Origin: Microbacterium sp. lyk4-40-TSB-66
GTDB taxonomy: Bacteria > Actinomycetota > Actinomycetes > Actinomycetales > Microbacteriaceae
Reading direction: 5' to 3'
DNA length: 64,000 nucleotides
Assembly (NCBI RefSeq): GCF_030209475.1
Contig: NZ_JARVRW010000012.1
Location: forward strand, 1 to 64,000
Shown here: piece by piece, positions 16,698 to 25,291 of the stretch
How positions within the stretch are numbered: the first letter of the stretch is position 1
Layout of the letters: the number at the start of each line of letters is the position of its first letter
Made by a program: the position numbers and the translations under genes
Notes under the pieces: generated by a model
Seen by the model: only the letters and a program-made list of their open reading frames with translations
The model's database searches: none
Told to the model about the DNA's origin: nothing

Positions 16698-17210
16698 ATG
16701 GCCACCCCCGCACCCGTCCTCGTGTTCATGGGACCCGCCGGCACCGGCAAGTCCACCGTCGCCGGAATGCTCGCCGGCCGCCTCGGCTGGGACTTCCAGG
16801 AGGGCGACGACCTGCACCCCGAGGCCAACGTCGCCAAGATGGCGTCCGGGCACGCGCTGAACGACGACGACCGCTGGCCGTGGCTCGATCGGGTCGCGGA
16901 GTGGATCGACGGCCGGATCGCGTCGGGGCGGCCCGGCGTCATCACGTGCTCAGCCCTCAAGCACACTTACCGTGACGTGCTGCGCCGGGAGGACGTGACC
17001 TTCGTGCTGCTGATGGGCGACCCCGCACTCGTGCTCGAGCGGCTCCTGCGCCGCCAGGGGCACTACATGCCGCCGTCGCTGCTCACCTCGCAGTTCGACA
17101 CCCTCGAGATGCCGGATGCCGACGAGCAGGCCATCCGCATCGACCTCGACCTGACCCCCCAGGAGCAGGTGCAGGAGGTCGTCGACCGCCTGCATCTCCT
17201 CCCCGCCTGA
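16698..17210 (+). CDS. gntK: Gluconokinase
   Basis: Phosphorylates D-gluconate to 6-phosphogluconate. The 170 residues match the family length. P-loop GPAGTGKST is near 12-20, followed by the gluconate kinase signature EGDDLHPEANVAKMASG, the WLDRVAEWI segment, CSALKHTYRDVLR, and the lid region RQGHYMPPSLLTSQFDTLE. It sits between the GntR regulator and gnd, so import, phosphorylation and oxidation of gluconate are encoded together. Confidence 0.96.
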   Translation: MATPAPVLVFMGPAGTGKSTVAGMLAGRLGWDFQEGDDLHPEANVAKMASGHALNDDDRWPWLDRVAEWIDGRIASGRPGVITCSALKHTYRDVLRREDVTFVLLMGDPALVLERLLRRQGHYMPPSLLTSQFDTLEMPDADEQAIRIDLDLTPQEQVQEVVDRLHLLPA

Positions 17211-17298
17211 AACACGTCGGAGCCGAGCCGATACAGTGGATCGGCAACCCCACGTGCGCCCGAACCCCTTCCTCGCAGCCTTTTTACGGAGCAAACGA

Positions 17299-18903
17299 AT
17301 GACGTCGACCCCCTCCCCGACCGGACCCTCGACCGACCAGGACCAGGCCCCTCACCAGGCCGCTCAGGTGCATGAAGGCGCCCCCGACATCGCAGACGTC
17401 GAGCGTCCCACCGCCGAGGCCGACTCCCGCCCCGAGGGCGAGGGCGACGGCCGCGCCAACATCGGCGTCGTGGGTCTCGCCGTCATGGGCTCGAACCTGG
17501 CGCGAAACCTCGCCAGCCGCGAGGGCAACACCGTCGCGGTGTTCAACCGCAGCGCCGACAAGACCGAGCACGTGCTCGAGGCACACCCCGAGGCGAACTT
17601 CGTCGCCTCCTTCTCGTACGAGGACTTCGCCGCGTCGCTCGCGAAGCCGCGCACCGCGATCATCATGGTCAAGGCCGGCCGCCCCACCGATTTCGTCATC
17701 GACGAGCTGGTGAAGGTGTTCGAACCCGGCGACATCATCGTGGACGGCGGGAACGCCCTGTTCACCGACACCATCCGCCGCGAGAAGGCCGTGCGCGACA
17801 CGGGCATCAACTTCGTCGGCATGGGCGTCTCGGGCGGTGAGGAGGGAGCGCTCCTCGGTCCCTCGATCATGCCCGGCGGCTCCGACGAGGCATGGGCCAC
17901 CCTGGGCCCGATCCTGAAGTCGATCGCCGCGGTCGCCGAGGGCGAGCCGTGCGTCACGCACGTCGGCCACGACGGCGCGGGTCACTTCGTCAAGATGGTG
18001 CACAACGGCATCGAGTACGCCGACATGCAGCTGATCGCCGAGGCCTACGACCTGATCCGTCAGGCGACGGGCAAGACGCCCGCCGAGATCGCCGACGTGT
18101 TCGCCGAATGGAACCGCGGCGAGCTGGAGTCGTACCTGATCGAGATCACGGCCGAGGTGCTGCGCCAGGTGGACGCCGAGACCGGCAAGCCCCTCGTCGA
18201 CGTCATCCTCGACCAGGCCGGCGCCAAGGGCACGGGCGCCTGGACGGTGCAGACCGCGCTCGACCTGGGCGTTCCCGTCTCGGGCATCGCCGAGGCCACC
18301 TTCGCGCGCTCGCTGTCGAGCCACCCCGAGCAGCGCGAGGTGTCGCGCGAGCTCCCCGGCCCCGACCAGACGCTCGGCGGCGAGAACCTCACCGGCGAGG
18401 ATGCCGACAGCTTCATCGAGCAGGTGCGTCTCGCGCTGTACGCCTCGAAGATCGTCGCGTACAGCCAGGGTTTCGACGAGATCCGCGCCGGCGCCGCCCA
18501 GTACGACTGGAAGATCGACCTGGGTGCGGTGTCGAAGATCTTCCGCGGCGGCTGCATCATCCGCGCGCAGTTCCTCAACCGCATCGCCGAGGCCTACGAC
18601 GCGGACCCGACGCTCCCGGTGCTGCTGACGGCGCCGTACTTCGTCGAGGCCCTCGGCCGCGCCCAGGACTCGTGGCGCGACATCGTCGGGCTCGCCGCGT
18701 CCGCCGGCATCCCCGCCCCCGCGTTCAGCTCGTCGCTGGCGTACTACGACGGCCTGCGCGCCGAGCGTCTGCCGGCCGCCCTCATCCAGGGGCAGCGCGA
18801 CTTCTTCGGCGCCCACACCTACCGTCGCATCGACAAAGAGGGCACGTTCCACACCCTCTGGTCGGGCGACCGCACCGAGATCGAGGCCGAGGACACCCAC
18901 TGA
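17299..18903 (+). CDS. gnd: 6-phosphogluconate dehydrogenase, decarboxylating
   Basis: Converts 6-phosphogluconate to ribulose 5-phosphate with CO2 and NADPH or NADH. Domains are the Rossmann loop IGVVGLAVMGSNLARNLA (about 56-73), GMGVSGGEEGALLGPSIMPG, the catalytic GHDGAGHFVKMVHNGIEY, and an all-helical C-terminal domain with RGGCIIRAQFLNRI. At 534 residues it is about 50 longer than usual because of an N-terminal Pro/Glu/Asp/Gln-rich extension. ATG 17299 has GGAG at 8-nt spacing, so the extension may be real; an internal GTG would give the standard length. A TACAGT box at 17232-17237 may be its promoter. Confidence 0.95.
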   Translation: MTSTPSPTGPSTDQDQAPHQAAQVHEGAPDIADVERPTAEADSRPEGEGDGRANIGVVGLAVMGSNLARNLASREGNTVAVFNRSADKTEHVLEAHPEANFVASFSYEDFAASLAKPRTAIIMVKAGRPTDFVIDELVKVFEPGDIIVDGGNALFTDTIRREKAVRDTGINFVGMGVSGGEEGALLGPSIMPGGSDEAWATLGPILKSIAAVAEGEPCVTHVGHDGAGHFVKMVHNGIEYADMQLIAEAYDLIRQATGKTPAEIADVFAEWNRGELESYLIEITAEVLRQVDAETGKPLVDVILDQAGAKGTGAWTVQTALDLGVPVSGIAEATFARSLSSHPEQREVSRELPGPDQTLGGENLTGEDADSFIEQVRLALYASKIVAYSQGFDEIRAGAAQYDWKIDLGAVSKIFRGGCIIRAQFLNRIAEAYDADPTLPVLLTAPYFVEALGRAQDSWRDIVGLAASAGIPAPAFSSSLAYYDGLRAERLPAALIQGQRDFFGAHTYRRIDKEGTFHTLWSGDRTEIEAEDTH

Positions 18904-19379
18904 CCCGGCTGGTCACGAAGCGGCGACGGGCACTGCTCGTCGCCGCTTCGGCGTTGTACGCGGCGGCCGTGTGGTGGATGACGCTGCGCCCCACGATCGT
19001 CGACCCCGAGGTCGAGGGCGCCCTCCGACGCCTGGTCCGCGAGCTGCAGTCCGCCCCCGGGATGGGATGGGTCAGCTACGACGGCGTGGAGTTCACCGCC
19101 AACGTCGCCCTGTTCGCGCCCCTGGGGCTCCTGGTCATCGCGTGGCGCGGACGATGGTGGTACGGCATCCTCGGCGGGCTGGCGCTGAGCGCCGGGATCG
19201 AGACGTGGCAGCTGTTTATGCTCCCCGCTCGCGTCGCCGACGTGCGCGACGTCGTCGCGAACACCCTCGGCGCAGCCCTCGGGGTGGGTGCCGCGGTGGT
19301 GTTCAGCCGATGGCTGACGCGCTCACAGGAAGCCCATAACCCACGCCATAGAAAGGTCATAGATTCCCCCTCACAATGA
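18900..19379 (+). CDS. VanZ-like membrane protein with probable CTG start
   Basis: A VanZ-type protein of about 159 residues: a basic N-terminus, first helix RALLVAASALYAAAVWWMTL ending in RP, then DGVEFTANVALFAPLGLLV, GGLALSAGIETWQLF and DVRDVVANTLGAALGVG, all typical of the family. The frame has no ATG or GTG that keeps helix 1 intact. The best start is CTG 18900, overlapping the gnd stop (CTGA) with GAGG about 7 nt upstream. A TTG at 18954 would truncate helix 1. Related proteins are linked to glycopeptide tolerance or phosphatidate chemistry in some bacteria; the role here is unknown. Confidence 0.75.
   Translation: MTRLVTKRRRALLVAASALYAAAVWWMTLRPTIVDPEVEGALRRLVRELQSAPGMGWVSYDGVEFTANVALFAPLGLLVIAWRGRWWYGILGGLALSAGIETWQLFMLPARVADVRDVVANTLGAALGVGAAVVFSRWLTRSQEAHNPRHRKVIDSPSQ
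19335..19377 (+). promoter_or_regulatory. Direct repeats and -10 box before the response regulator
   Basis: CATA occurs at 19335, 19347 and 19358, a 12/11-nt spacing typical of tandem OmpR/PhoB-type half sites (CCATAAC, CCATAGA, TCATAGA). CACAAT (19372-19377) is followed by exactly six nucleotides and the ATG at 19384. This fits an autoregulated, leaderless two-component operon. Confidence 0.55.
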
Positions 19380-19383
19380 GTGC

Positions 19384-20118
19384 ATGACCGCGACCGCCGC
19401 CGCCCCCGCCTTCACCCGCCCTGACGGGAGCGCGCTGCGCGTGCTCGTCGTCGATGACGAGCAGATGCTCACCGACCTGCTGTCGATGGCGCTGCGCATG
19501 GAGGGGTGGGAGGTCAAGACCGCAGGATCGGGCTTCGACGCTCTGCAGTCGGCTCGCGACTTCGAACCGGATGCCATGGTGCTCGACATCATGATGCCCG
19601 ACCTCGACGGCATGGCGGTGCTCCAGCGTCTGCGCCACTCGGGCAACGACGTCCCCGTCCTCTTCCTCACCGCGAAGGACGCCGTGGCCGACCGCGTCGC
19701 CGGCCTCACCGCCGGCGGCGACGACTACGTCACCAAGCCCTTCAGCCTCGAAGAGGTCGTCGCCCGGCTCCGCGGCCTCATGCGCCGCGCGGGGACGGCA
19801 CTCACCCGCGACTCCGAACCGATCCTCCGCGTGGGAGACCTGTCGCTGAACGAGGACAGCCATGAGGTGGTCCGCGGCGGCAAGGAGATCGAACTGACGG
19901 CGACCGAATTCGAGCTGCTGCGCTTCCTCATGCGCAACCAGCGGCGCGTGGTCTCGAAGGCGCAGATCCTCGACCGCGTCTGGAACTACGACTTCGGCGG
20001 TCGCTCCAGCGTCGTCGAGCTGTACATCTCTTACCTCCGCAAGAAGATCGATGCGGGGCACGAGCCGCTCATCCACACCGTGCGCGGCGTCGGCTACATG
20101 ATCAAAGCCCCTCAGTGA
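19384..20118 (+). CDS. OmpR/PhoB-type response regulator
   Basis: A 244-residue regulator. The receiver domain (about 18-130) begins LRVLVVDDEQ, with the phospho-acceptor Asp in AMVLDIMMPDLDG, LFLTAKD for the switch Thr, and YVTKPFS with the conserved Lys. The winged-helix DNA-binding domain (about 148-240) contains LTATEFELLRFLMRN, SSVVELYISYLRKKI and RGVGYMI. It pairs with the histidine kinase that overlaps its stop codon. The signal is unknown; the style resembles TrcR/CseB-like actinobacterial systems. Confidence 0.95.
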   Translation: MTATAAAPAFTRPDGSALRVLVVDDEQMLTDLLSMALRMEGWEVKTAGSGFDALQSARDFEPDAMVLDIMMPDLDGMAVLQRLRHSGNDVPVLFLTAKDAVADRVAGLTAGGDDYVTKPFSLEEVVARLRGLMRRAGTALTRDSEPILRVGDLSLNEDSHEVVRGGKEIELTATEFELLRFLMRNQRRVVSKAQILDRVWNYDFGGRSSVVELYISYLRKKIDAGHEPLIHTVRGVGYMIKAPQ

Positions 20119-21656
20119 GTCTTCCGCCCCGGCCCGCTCCCCCGCTCCCGGATGAGCCGCCGCGCGAGAGCGTGATCACTCGACTGCGCCACCCGTGGAC
20201 CCTGCAGGCGCGGCTGATGACCGCGGTGATCGGCATGGTCGCCTTCATCCTCGTGATGATCGGCATCTCCACCAGCGCGATCCTCAGCCAGGTGCTGGTG
20301 GTCAACCTCGAGGCATCCGTGAATGAGACGGCCTCGTCGATCCAGCCTCGTGCCGCGTTCTCGTCCAGCGCCGAGAACGTGCTCGAATCCACCCGATTCC
20401 TCGACGGCACCCTCCTGGTGATGAACTCCCCGTCGAGCGGCTTCACCGGCGCCGTCGTCGATGCCGACGGCCCTCGCGCGCTCACCGATGACGACCTCGG
20501 TCAGATCACTCAGACGCTTCAGGCGACCGAGTTCACGACCAAGACGGTCAACCTCCCCAACCTCGGCGAATACCTGGTGCGCACCTACGCCGCCCCCGGC
20601 GGTGGCGCGTTCCTCGTCGGCCTCCCCCTCTCGAACGTCACCGGCACCATCGGCGCGATCCTTACCACCGTCGCCCTCGTCACCGCGGGCGGACTGCTGC
20701 TGCTCGCCGTGATCATCGCGATCGTCATCCGGCTGGGGCTGCGCCCCCTGCGCGCCGTCGCCGAGACCGCCACACGCGTCGCCTCCATGCGCATGGAGGA
20801 GGGCGACGTGTCGATCACCGAGCGCGTGCCCGCCGACCAGGTCGACGCGCACACCGAGATCGGGCAGGTGGGCACGGCGCTCAACACCCTCCTCGACCGG
20901 GTCGACGCCTCGCTCGGCGCCCGGCAGCGCAACGAGGAGCTGATGCGCCGGTTCGTGGCGGATGCCAGTCACGAACTGCGCACGCCCCTGGCATCCATCC
21001 GCGGATTCAGCGAACTGTCGCTCCGGGCCATGCGGCAGGCGCAGGACGACGAGAGCCGTCAGCGCGTCGCCCTGGCGGTCGAGACCACGGAGCAGTCGCT
21101 CGAGCGCATCCAGGCGCAGTCGGTGCGCATGACCCGCCTCGTCGAGGACCTGCTGCTGCTGGCCCGCCTCGACGAGGGTCAGGAGCTGGTGTACGGCTCG
21201 GTCGACCTGACGCGTCTCGCGGTGGAGGCCGTGGGCGACGCCCGCCCCGCCGGGCCCGAACACGCGTGGACGATCGACGTCCCCGACCGACCCGTCGAGC
21301 TCGCCGGTGACGCCTCGCGCCTGCACCAGGTCGTCGCCAACCTGCTCGCCAACGCCCGGACGCACACCCCGGCCGGTAGCGAGATCGCCGTCTCCGTCGC
21401 ACACGAGGGCGACCACGCGGTCCTGCGCGTGCACGACAACGGTCCTGGCATCGACCCCTCGGTCGCCTCGCAGCTCTTCGAACGTTTCGCGCGGGCGGAC
21501 CGCTCGCGCGATCGCAAGACCGGCGGCACGGGGCTCGGACTCTCCATCGCCCGCGCCATCGTCGACGCGCATCACGGCACCATCTCGGTCCGCAGCACGC
21601 CCGGCGACACGACGTTCGAGGTGCGGCTGCCCGCCAAGCCGGCGGATCCGGCGTAA
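20115..21656 (+). CDS. Sensor histidine kinase
   Basis: A 513-residue membrane kinase. Helix 1 is near 33-56 (MTAVIGMVAFILVMIGI), an extracytoplasmic sensor region of about 120 residues follows, helix 2 is near 180-205, and a HAMP domain begins RLGLRPLRAVAETATRVA. The H box is FVADASHELRTPLASIRGFS, the N box NLLANARTH, and the G boxes VHDNGPGI and GGTGLGLSIARAIV. GTG 20115 overlaps the regulator stop (GTGA), so the pair is translationally coupled. No known ligand-binding sensor motif is visible. Confidence 0.95.
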   Translation: MSLPPRPAPPLPDEPPRESVITRLRHPWTLQARLMTAVIGMVAFILVMIGISTSAILSQVLVVNLEASVNETASSIQPRAAFSSSAENVLESTRFLDGTLLVMNSPSSGFTGAVVDADGPRALTDDDLGQITQTLQATEFTTKTVNLPNLGEYLVRTYAAPGGGAFLVGLPLSNVTGTIGAILTTVALVTAGGLLLLAVIIAIVIRLGLRPLRAVAETATRVASMRMEEGDVSITERVPADQVDAHTEIGQVGTALNTLLDRVDASLGARQRNEELMRRFVADASHELRTPLASIRGFSELSLRAMRQAQDDESRQRVALAVETTEQSLERIQAQSVRMTRLVEDLLLLARLDEGQELVYGSVDLTRLAVEAVGDARPAGPEHAWTIDVPDRPVELAGDASRLHQVVANLLANARTHTPAGSEIAVSVAHEGDHAVLRVHDNGPGIDPSVASQLFERFARADRSRDRKTGGTGLGLSIARAIVDAHHGTISVRSTPGDTTFEVRLPAKPADPA

Positions 21657-21683
21657 GGCGGATCTCCCACGCAACGCCCTGAA

Positions 21684-21720
21684 GGGACCGACGGCGCTAT
21701 GCGTCCGCGGTCTCTTCTTC
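21684..21720 (+). terminator. Terminator of the two-component operon
   Basis: GGGACCG (21684-21690) pairs with CGGTCTC (21708-21714, one G-T pair) around a partly paired interior, followed by TCTTCTTC. It ends the operon 27 nt after the kinase stop. Confidence 0.55.
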
Positions 21721-21808
21721 CGGAGGATGCTCTTCTCGATAAGCTTTGCGTTGCCTGGGAACCCGGGTCCTTCTCGCGGACGTCGAGATGAAGTATTCGG
21801 AGGTATGT

Positions 21809-22612
21809 GTGCCGGTTCGTGCACGCGATTGCGGTGCTTTCGCCGTCGCCATCTTCGCCGTGGTCATCGCGACCGCCGTTCCGGCGCACGCTGACGAGAT
21901 CCCTTCACCGGAACCGACCGTCGAGGTGATCGACCAGCCGGCGCTGCCCGCAGGCCCCATACCTTCCATCGAGCCGTCGGTGCCGGAAGGGACTTTCGAC
22001 CCCGCTCCGACGGAGCCCGTTCCGACTGCGGTGCCGACCGTGGCTCCCCCGGCCCCCGTGGGCACATCCTTCGAGTCGACCCGGCCCGACGGCACCAGCG
22101 TCGAACTCTTCCGTTCAGGGGACGCGACGACGACGTATCGCGGGACCGGCAATGGGGTGCCCCAAGACACTGCCCCCGCCCCTCAGGCGGTCGAGCCGGA
22201 GGGGCAACCCACGGAGGTCGCCCCCGTATCGCCCACCCCCGCCACCGCCTCACCCACCCCCGGAACGGCGACCGCATCGCCCTCCCCCGATGTGGCACGG
22301 GGAGATTCGGCGGGGCCGGGAGCGGCAGTGCGGTCGACGTCTGCGCCGAGGACACCCGCTCCCCCTCTGCCCTTCCTGATCCTCGGGATGGTGGTCCTCG
22401 TCGGCGGACTGTTGATCGTGAGATATCGCGGTCCCGTGTACGAAGCCGCGATGGCGACACGGAGAGGGCCGGTGACGGGAGGTGCCGGCGAACGCGCGGG
22501 GGGCCTTCAGGGGGCGTTCCGGCTCGGTGTCGCGGGTGCGGTCGTCGCGCTCATGGGAATCATCATGAACGGTCATGCGGCGTGGCAGCTCTGGAGCTCC
22601 CTCTCGTCATGA
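21809..22612 (+). CDS. Secreted proline-rich protein with C-terminal membrane anchor
   Basis: I do not recognise this 267-residue protein. It begins MPVRARDCGAFAVAIFAVVI and continues TAVPAHA, a standard Sec signal peptide with an AHA cleavage site near residue 27. A long Pro/Thr/Ser/Glu-rich linker follows, holding a short region GTSFESTRPDGTSVELFRSG and PT repeats. The C-terminus has two hydrophobic segments (PFLILGMVVLVGGLLIV near 191-207 and one near 235-255). GTG 21809 is chosen because GGAGG lies 5 nt before it; an upstream ATG at 21788 would bury the signal peptide. It may be a wall-spanning surface protein. Confidence 0.7.
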   Translation: MPVRARDCGAFAVAIFAVVIATAVPAHADEIPSPEPTVEVIDQPALPAGPIPSIEPSVPEGTFDPAPTEPVPTAVPTVAPPAPVGTSFESTRPDGTSVELFRSGDATTTYRGTGNGVPQDTAPAPQAVEPEGQPTEVAPVSPTPATASPTPGTATASPSPDVARGDSAGPGAAVRSTSAPRTPAPPLPFLILGMVVLVGGLLIVRYRGPVYEAAMATRRGPVTGGAGERAGGLQGAFRLGVAGAVVALMGIIMNGHAAWQLWSSLSS

Positions 22613-22643
22613 CGGGCGCATTCGCGCAGGAACGGGGTCTCGC

Positions 22644-23021
22644 ATGGACATGAAGCTCGAACTCATCCCTCTCCCGGTCACCGACGTCGACCGGAGCAAG
22701 GCGTTCTACGTCGACGCCGTCGGGTTCGGTCTCGACCACGACGTCGAGCCGGGCAACGGGATGCGGATCGTGCAGCTCACTCCCCCGGGATCCGCGTGCT
22801 CCATCGCCTTCGGCGTCGGCATGACACGCCGCGATGCCGCGCCCGTCCACGGCATCCATCTCGTCGTCGACGACATCGCGGCCGTCCGCGAGACGCTCCG
22901 ATCGAGAGGCGTCGACGTCGGGGAGATCCGCGACCTGGGTGGGGTCGCCTACGCGACGTTCAGCGACCCCGACGGCAACATGTGGGAACTGCAATCGCTC
23001 CGCGGGCTGAACGCACGCTGA
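22644..23021 (+). CDS. VOC/glyoxalase-superfamily protein
   Basis: A 125-residue single vicinal-oxygen-chelate module: beta-alpha-beta-beta-beta repeats starting MKLELIPLPVTDVDRSKAFY with FGLDHDV, then HGIHLVVDDIAAVRETLRSR and the ending FSDPDGNMWELQ, whose Glu is a typical metal ligand. Such proteins act as lyases, dioxygenases or resistance proteins, and the substrate cannot be inferred. It stands alone, convergent with the 23095 gene. An alternative start is the ATG six bases downstream. Confidence 0.88.
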   Translation: MDMKLELIPLPVTDVDRSKAFYVDAVGFGLDHDVEPGNGMRIVQLTPPGSACSIAFGVGMTRRDAAPVHGIHLVVDDIAAVRETLRSRGVDVGEIRDLGGVAYATFSDPDGNMWELQSLRGLNAR

Positions 23022-23094
23022 GGCGGGGCGGCGGCGAAGATGCCCGGCGACGTCGCCCGCTGAACCCTCGCTGAGCGGTTCCGCCGACGCCGGC

Positions 23095-23694
23095 TCAGCC
23101 CCAGAGCGGCTTCACCGACGCGGCCAGCGCCCGCAGCTGCCCGCCGTCGACGATCACCCGGGACTCCCCGATACCGAATGCGGGCCACTGCAGGACGAGC
23201 TCGAGGGGGCCCTCGGGCGGGAGGGGCCAGAGCCACAGGCCGTCATGCATCGTGGAGCTCTCGCCGCCACCGGTGCCGCCACCGCCCGTCACGCGCACGG
23301 TGTGCCCCTCGGCCGTCTCCGCACCGGGCATCCCGAACCGTCCGTCGGCGAAGAGGCGCGTTCCGTCACCGAGGACGAGTCCCCACCTCAGTCGATCGCT
23401 GCCGTTCATCGCCGGGCCCCAGTGGCCGGAGAAGTCCATCTGAGCCAACTGCCACTCGCGGGGGTCACGGCCACCCCGACGCAGGTGCCGATCGATCAGC
23501 AGCTCCGCGCCGTCCGAATAGACCCGAACGCCGGTCAGCGCGACGACGACGTCGTCGCCGCGGCCGATGACCTCGGACACAGCGAACAACGCGGGAAGCT
23601 CGTCGCGCGGCGGCTCGAACGACGGCGTGCGCTCGTCCACGTGATCGAAAGCGGTCTGGTCGTCGTCGGGTGCGTCATCGGGGAAGAAGTCCAT
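23095..23694 (-). CDS. Hypothetical protein, 199 residues
   Basis: Not recognised. The N-terminus is acidic (MDFFPDDAPDDDQTAFDHVDE). The rest alternates beta-like strands, such as VVVALTGVRVYSDGAEL, a WGLVLGDGTRLF segment, a glycine-rich GGGGTGGGES loop and GLWLWPLPPEGPLELVLQWP, suggesting a soluble beta-rich protein. There is no signal peptide or membrane helix. The start follows a GTGGGGGC stretch. It lies in the gap between the VOC gene (convergent) and the flavoreductase operon, whose last gene ends 43 nt upstream of it, so it could be a trailing member of that operon. Confidence 0.65.
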   Translation of the reverse strand: MDFFPDDAPDDDQTAFDHVDERTPSFEPPRDELPALFAVSEVIGRGDDVVVALTGVRVYSDGAELLIDRHLRRGGRDPREWQLAQMDFSGHWGPAMNGSDRLRWGLVLGDGTRLFADGRFGMPGAETAEGHTVRVTGGGGTGGGESSTMHDGLWLWPLPPEGPLELVLQWPAFGIGESRVIVDGGQLRALAASVKPLWG

Positions 23695-23737
23695 GCCCCC
23701 ACTCTTCCGACCAGCCCTCCCGGCCGCCACCCCGGGT

Positions 23738-25291
23738 TCAATACCCCGCGAATGCGTCGGTCGTGAGCGACTTGGCCTTGCCCAGGGCGGGGGCGAGGGC
23801 CGCGATCAACCGCGGCGGCCCCGAGACGTACGCCGCGCGCTGCGCGATGTCGGGGACCGCGCGCACCAGCCCCTCGGCATCCACCCGATCGGGTCCCGCC
23901 CACGTCCAGCCGGCGGGCAGGTCGATCGGCTCATCGCGCGAGTACACCACGACGGGGATGCCGCTGGCGGCGATGTCGTCGCGGAACGCGAGCTCCGCCG
24001 CCTCCGACACCACGTAGACCAGCACGACGTCGCGGTCCTGACCGGAGGCGACGAGGTGGCGCAGCTGCGAGACGAACGGCGTCACGCCGATACCGGCCGC
24101 CACCAGCAGCACGGGCGCCGTCGGGCGGGACGGCAGCACGAAGTCGCCCCACACGCCGGTGACGGCGAGGGTCGATCCCGACTCGACGGCGGCCAGCGCC
24201 TTCTTGTACGACGACTGCGATCCGTCCTTGAACGCGATCCGCACCTCGGGGAGGTCTTCCGGTGCCGACGCGATCGAGAACTCCCGCCGCGTGCCGCGCG
24301 CGTCGGGGCGCCGGTGCGGCACGTCGAGCTCGAGGTATTGCCCGGGGTGGAACGAGAACGGCCGGGCGGCGTGGAACGTCAGCTCGCGCACGGTGGGCGT
24401 GAGCTCGCGTCGCCGTTCGACCCGCAGGCGCACGGCCGCCCGCAGGCACAGCAGGAACGCCAGCACGTTGCCGATCAGCAGGGCTCGCTCCTGGCCGAGC
24501 GTGATGTCGCCCACGGGCACCGGCCAGCCGGCGAGGACGCCGACGACGATCGCGACGAGGTACTGCTGCGTGCGGCGCGGGGGCAGGGTGAGGGGCTCCG
24601 ACAGCATGAAGGCACCGAGGAAGAGGAAGGGCGACGAGAACGCCACCTGCAACAGCACGGCGGGCACGTCGACGGGGAAACCCGCCGCCTGGAACTGGAC
24701 CGTCGTGCGCGTGAACGCCACGACCATCGCCACGGCCCAGAACACCGCCACGATCGGCAGTTTGTCGGTGCGCAGGAGCAGCAGCACGCCGAGCACCAGC
24801 ACGGGGGCGGCGAGCCACGGTGAGCCCACCCACCACGCGGAGGAGCCCAGGTCGGGCGCCCAGATGCTCACGATGGTCAGCACGCTCGCGCCGGTCGCGG
24901 CGGGGTTGAAGATGTGGCGCCCGCGCCAGACGAGCAGGTATTTCGACGCGGATGCCACGACTCCCGCGAGAACGAGACCCGCGAGCCCCAGCGGCTCGAT
25001 CGACGGACGCAGCACGAAGAGCAGGATCAGGGCCGTGATGAGCGAGGACTCGAGCCGTCGCGGCATCCGGAGCACGCTCTGGGCGACGAGGTCGGTCGCA
25101 GCGCACGCGAAAGCGAGCACCACCGCGCTGACGACGAGCTCGAGCGGGGCGGGCACGACGAGACCGGCGAACGACAGCACGAGGGCGATCACCGCGAGCA
25201 ACCCGAGCGACGAGAGCACCAGGCGGTACATCGAGACCCGGCCGATCAGTCCGAGCACGCGGGTCGAACCCGCGGTGAGGGTGACGCTCAT
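23738..25291 (-). CDS. RnfD/NqrB-like membrane flavoreductase
   Basis: A 517-residue two-part protein. Residues about 15-280 hold 8-10 hydrophobic segments resembling the RnfD/NqrB membrane subunit, including GRHIFNPAATGASVLTI. Residues about 285-517 are a ferredoxin-NADP reductase-type module with FHPGQYLELDVPH, RREFSIASAP (FAD), AGIGVTPFVSQLRHL (NAD) and YVSGPPRLI. It would pass electrons between cytosolic NAD(P)H and a membrane flavin. The ATG overlaps the apbE stop (ATGA), and the FMN-binding lipoprotein gene is upstream of apbE, so flavinylation and electron export or import are likely (inferred). Confidence 0.88.
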   Translation of the reverse strand: MSVTLTAGSTRVLGLIGRVSMYRLVLSSLGLLAVIALVLSFAGLVVPAPLELVVSAVVLAFACAATDLVAQSVLRMPRRLESSLITALILLFVLRPSIEPLGLAGLVLAGVVASASKYLLVWRGRHIFNPAATGASVLTIVSIWAPDLGSSAWWVGSPWLAAPVLVLGVLLLLRTDKLPIVAVFWAVAMVVAFTRTTVQFQAAGFPVDVPAVLLQVAFSSPFLFLGAFMLSEPLTLPPRRTQQYLVAIVVGVLAGWPVPVGDITLGQERALLIGNVLAFLLCLRAAVRLRVERRRELTPTVRELTFHAARPFSFHPGQYLELDVPHRRPDARGTRREFSIASAPEDLPEVRIAFKDGSQSSYKKALAAVESGSTLAVTGVWGDFVLPSRPTAPVLLVAAGIGVTPFVSQLRHLVASGQDRDVVLVYVVSEAAELAFRDDIAASGIPVVVYSRDEPIDLPAGWTWAGPDRVDAEGLVRAVPDIAQRAAYVSGPPRLIAALAPALGKAKSLTTDAFAGY

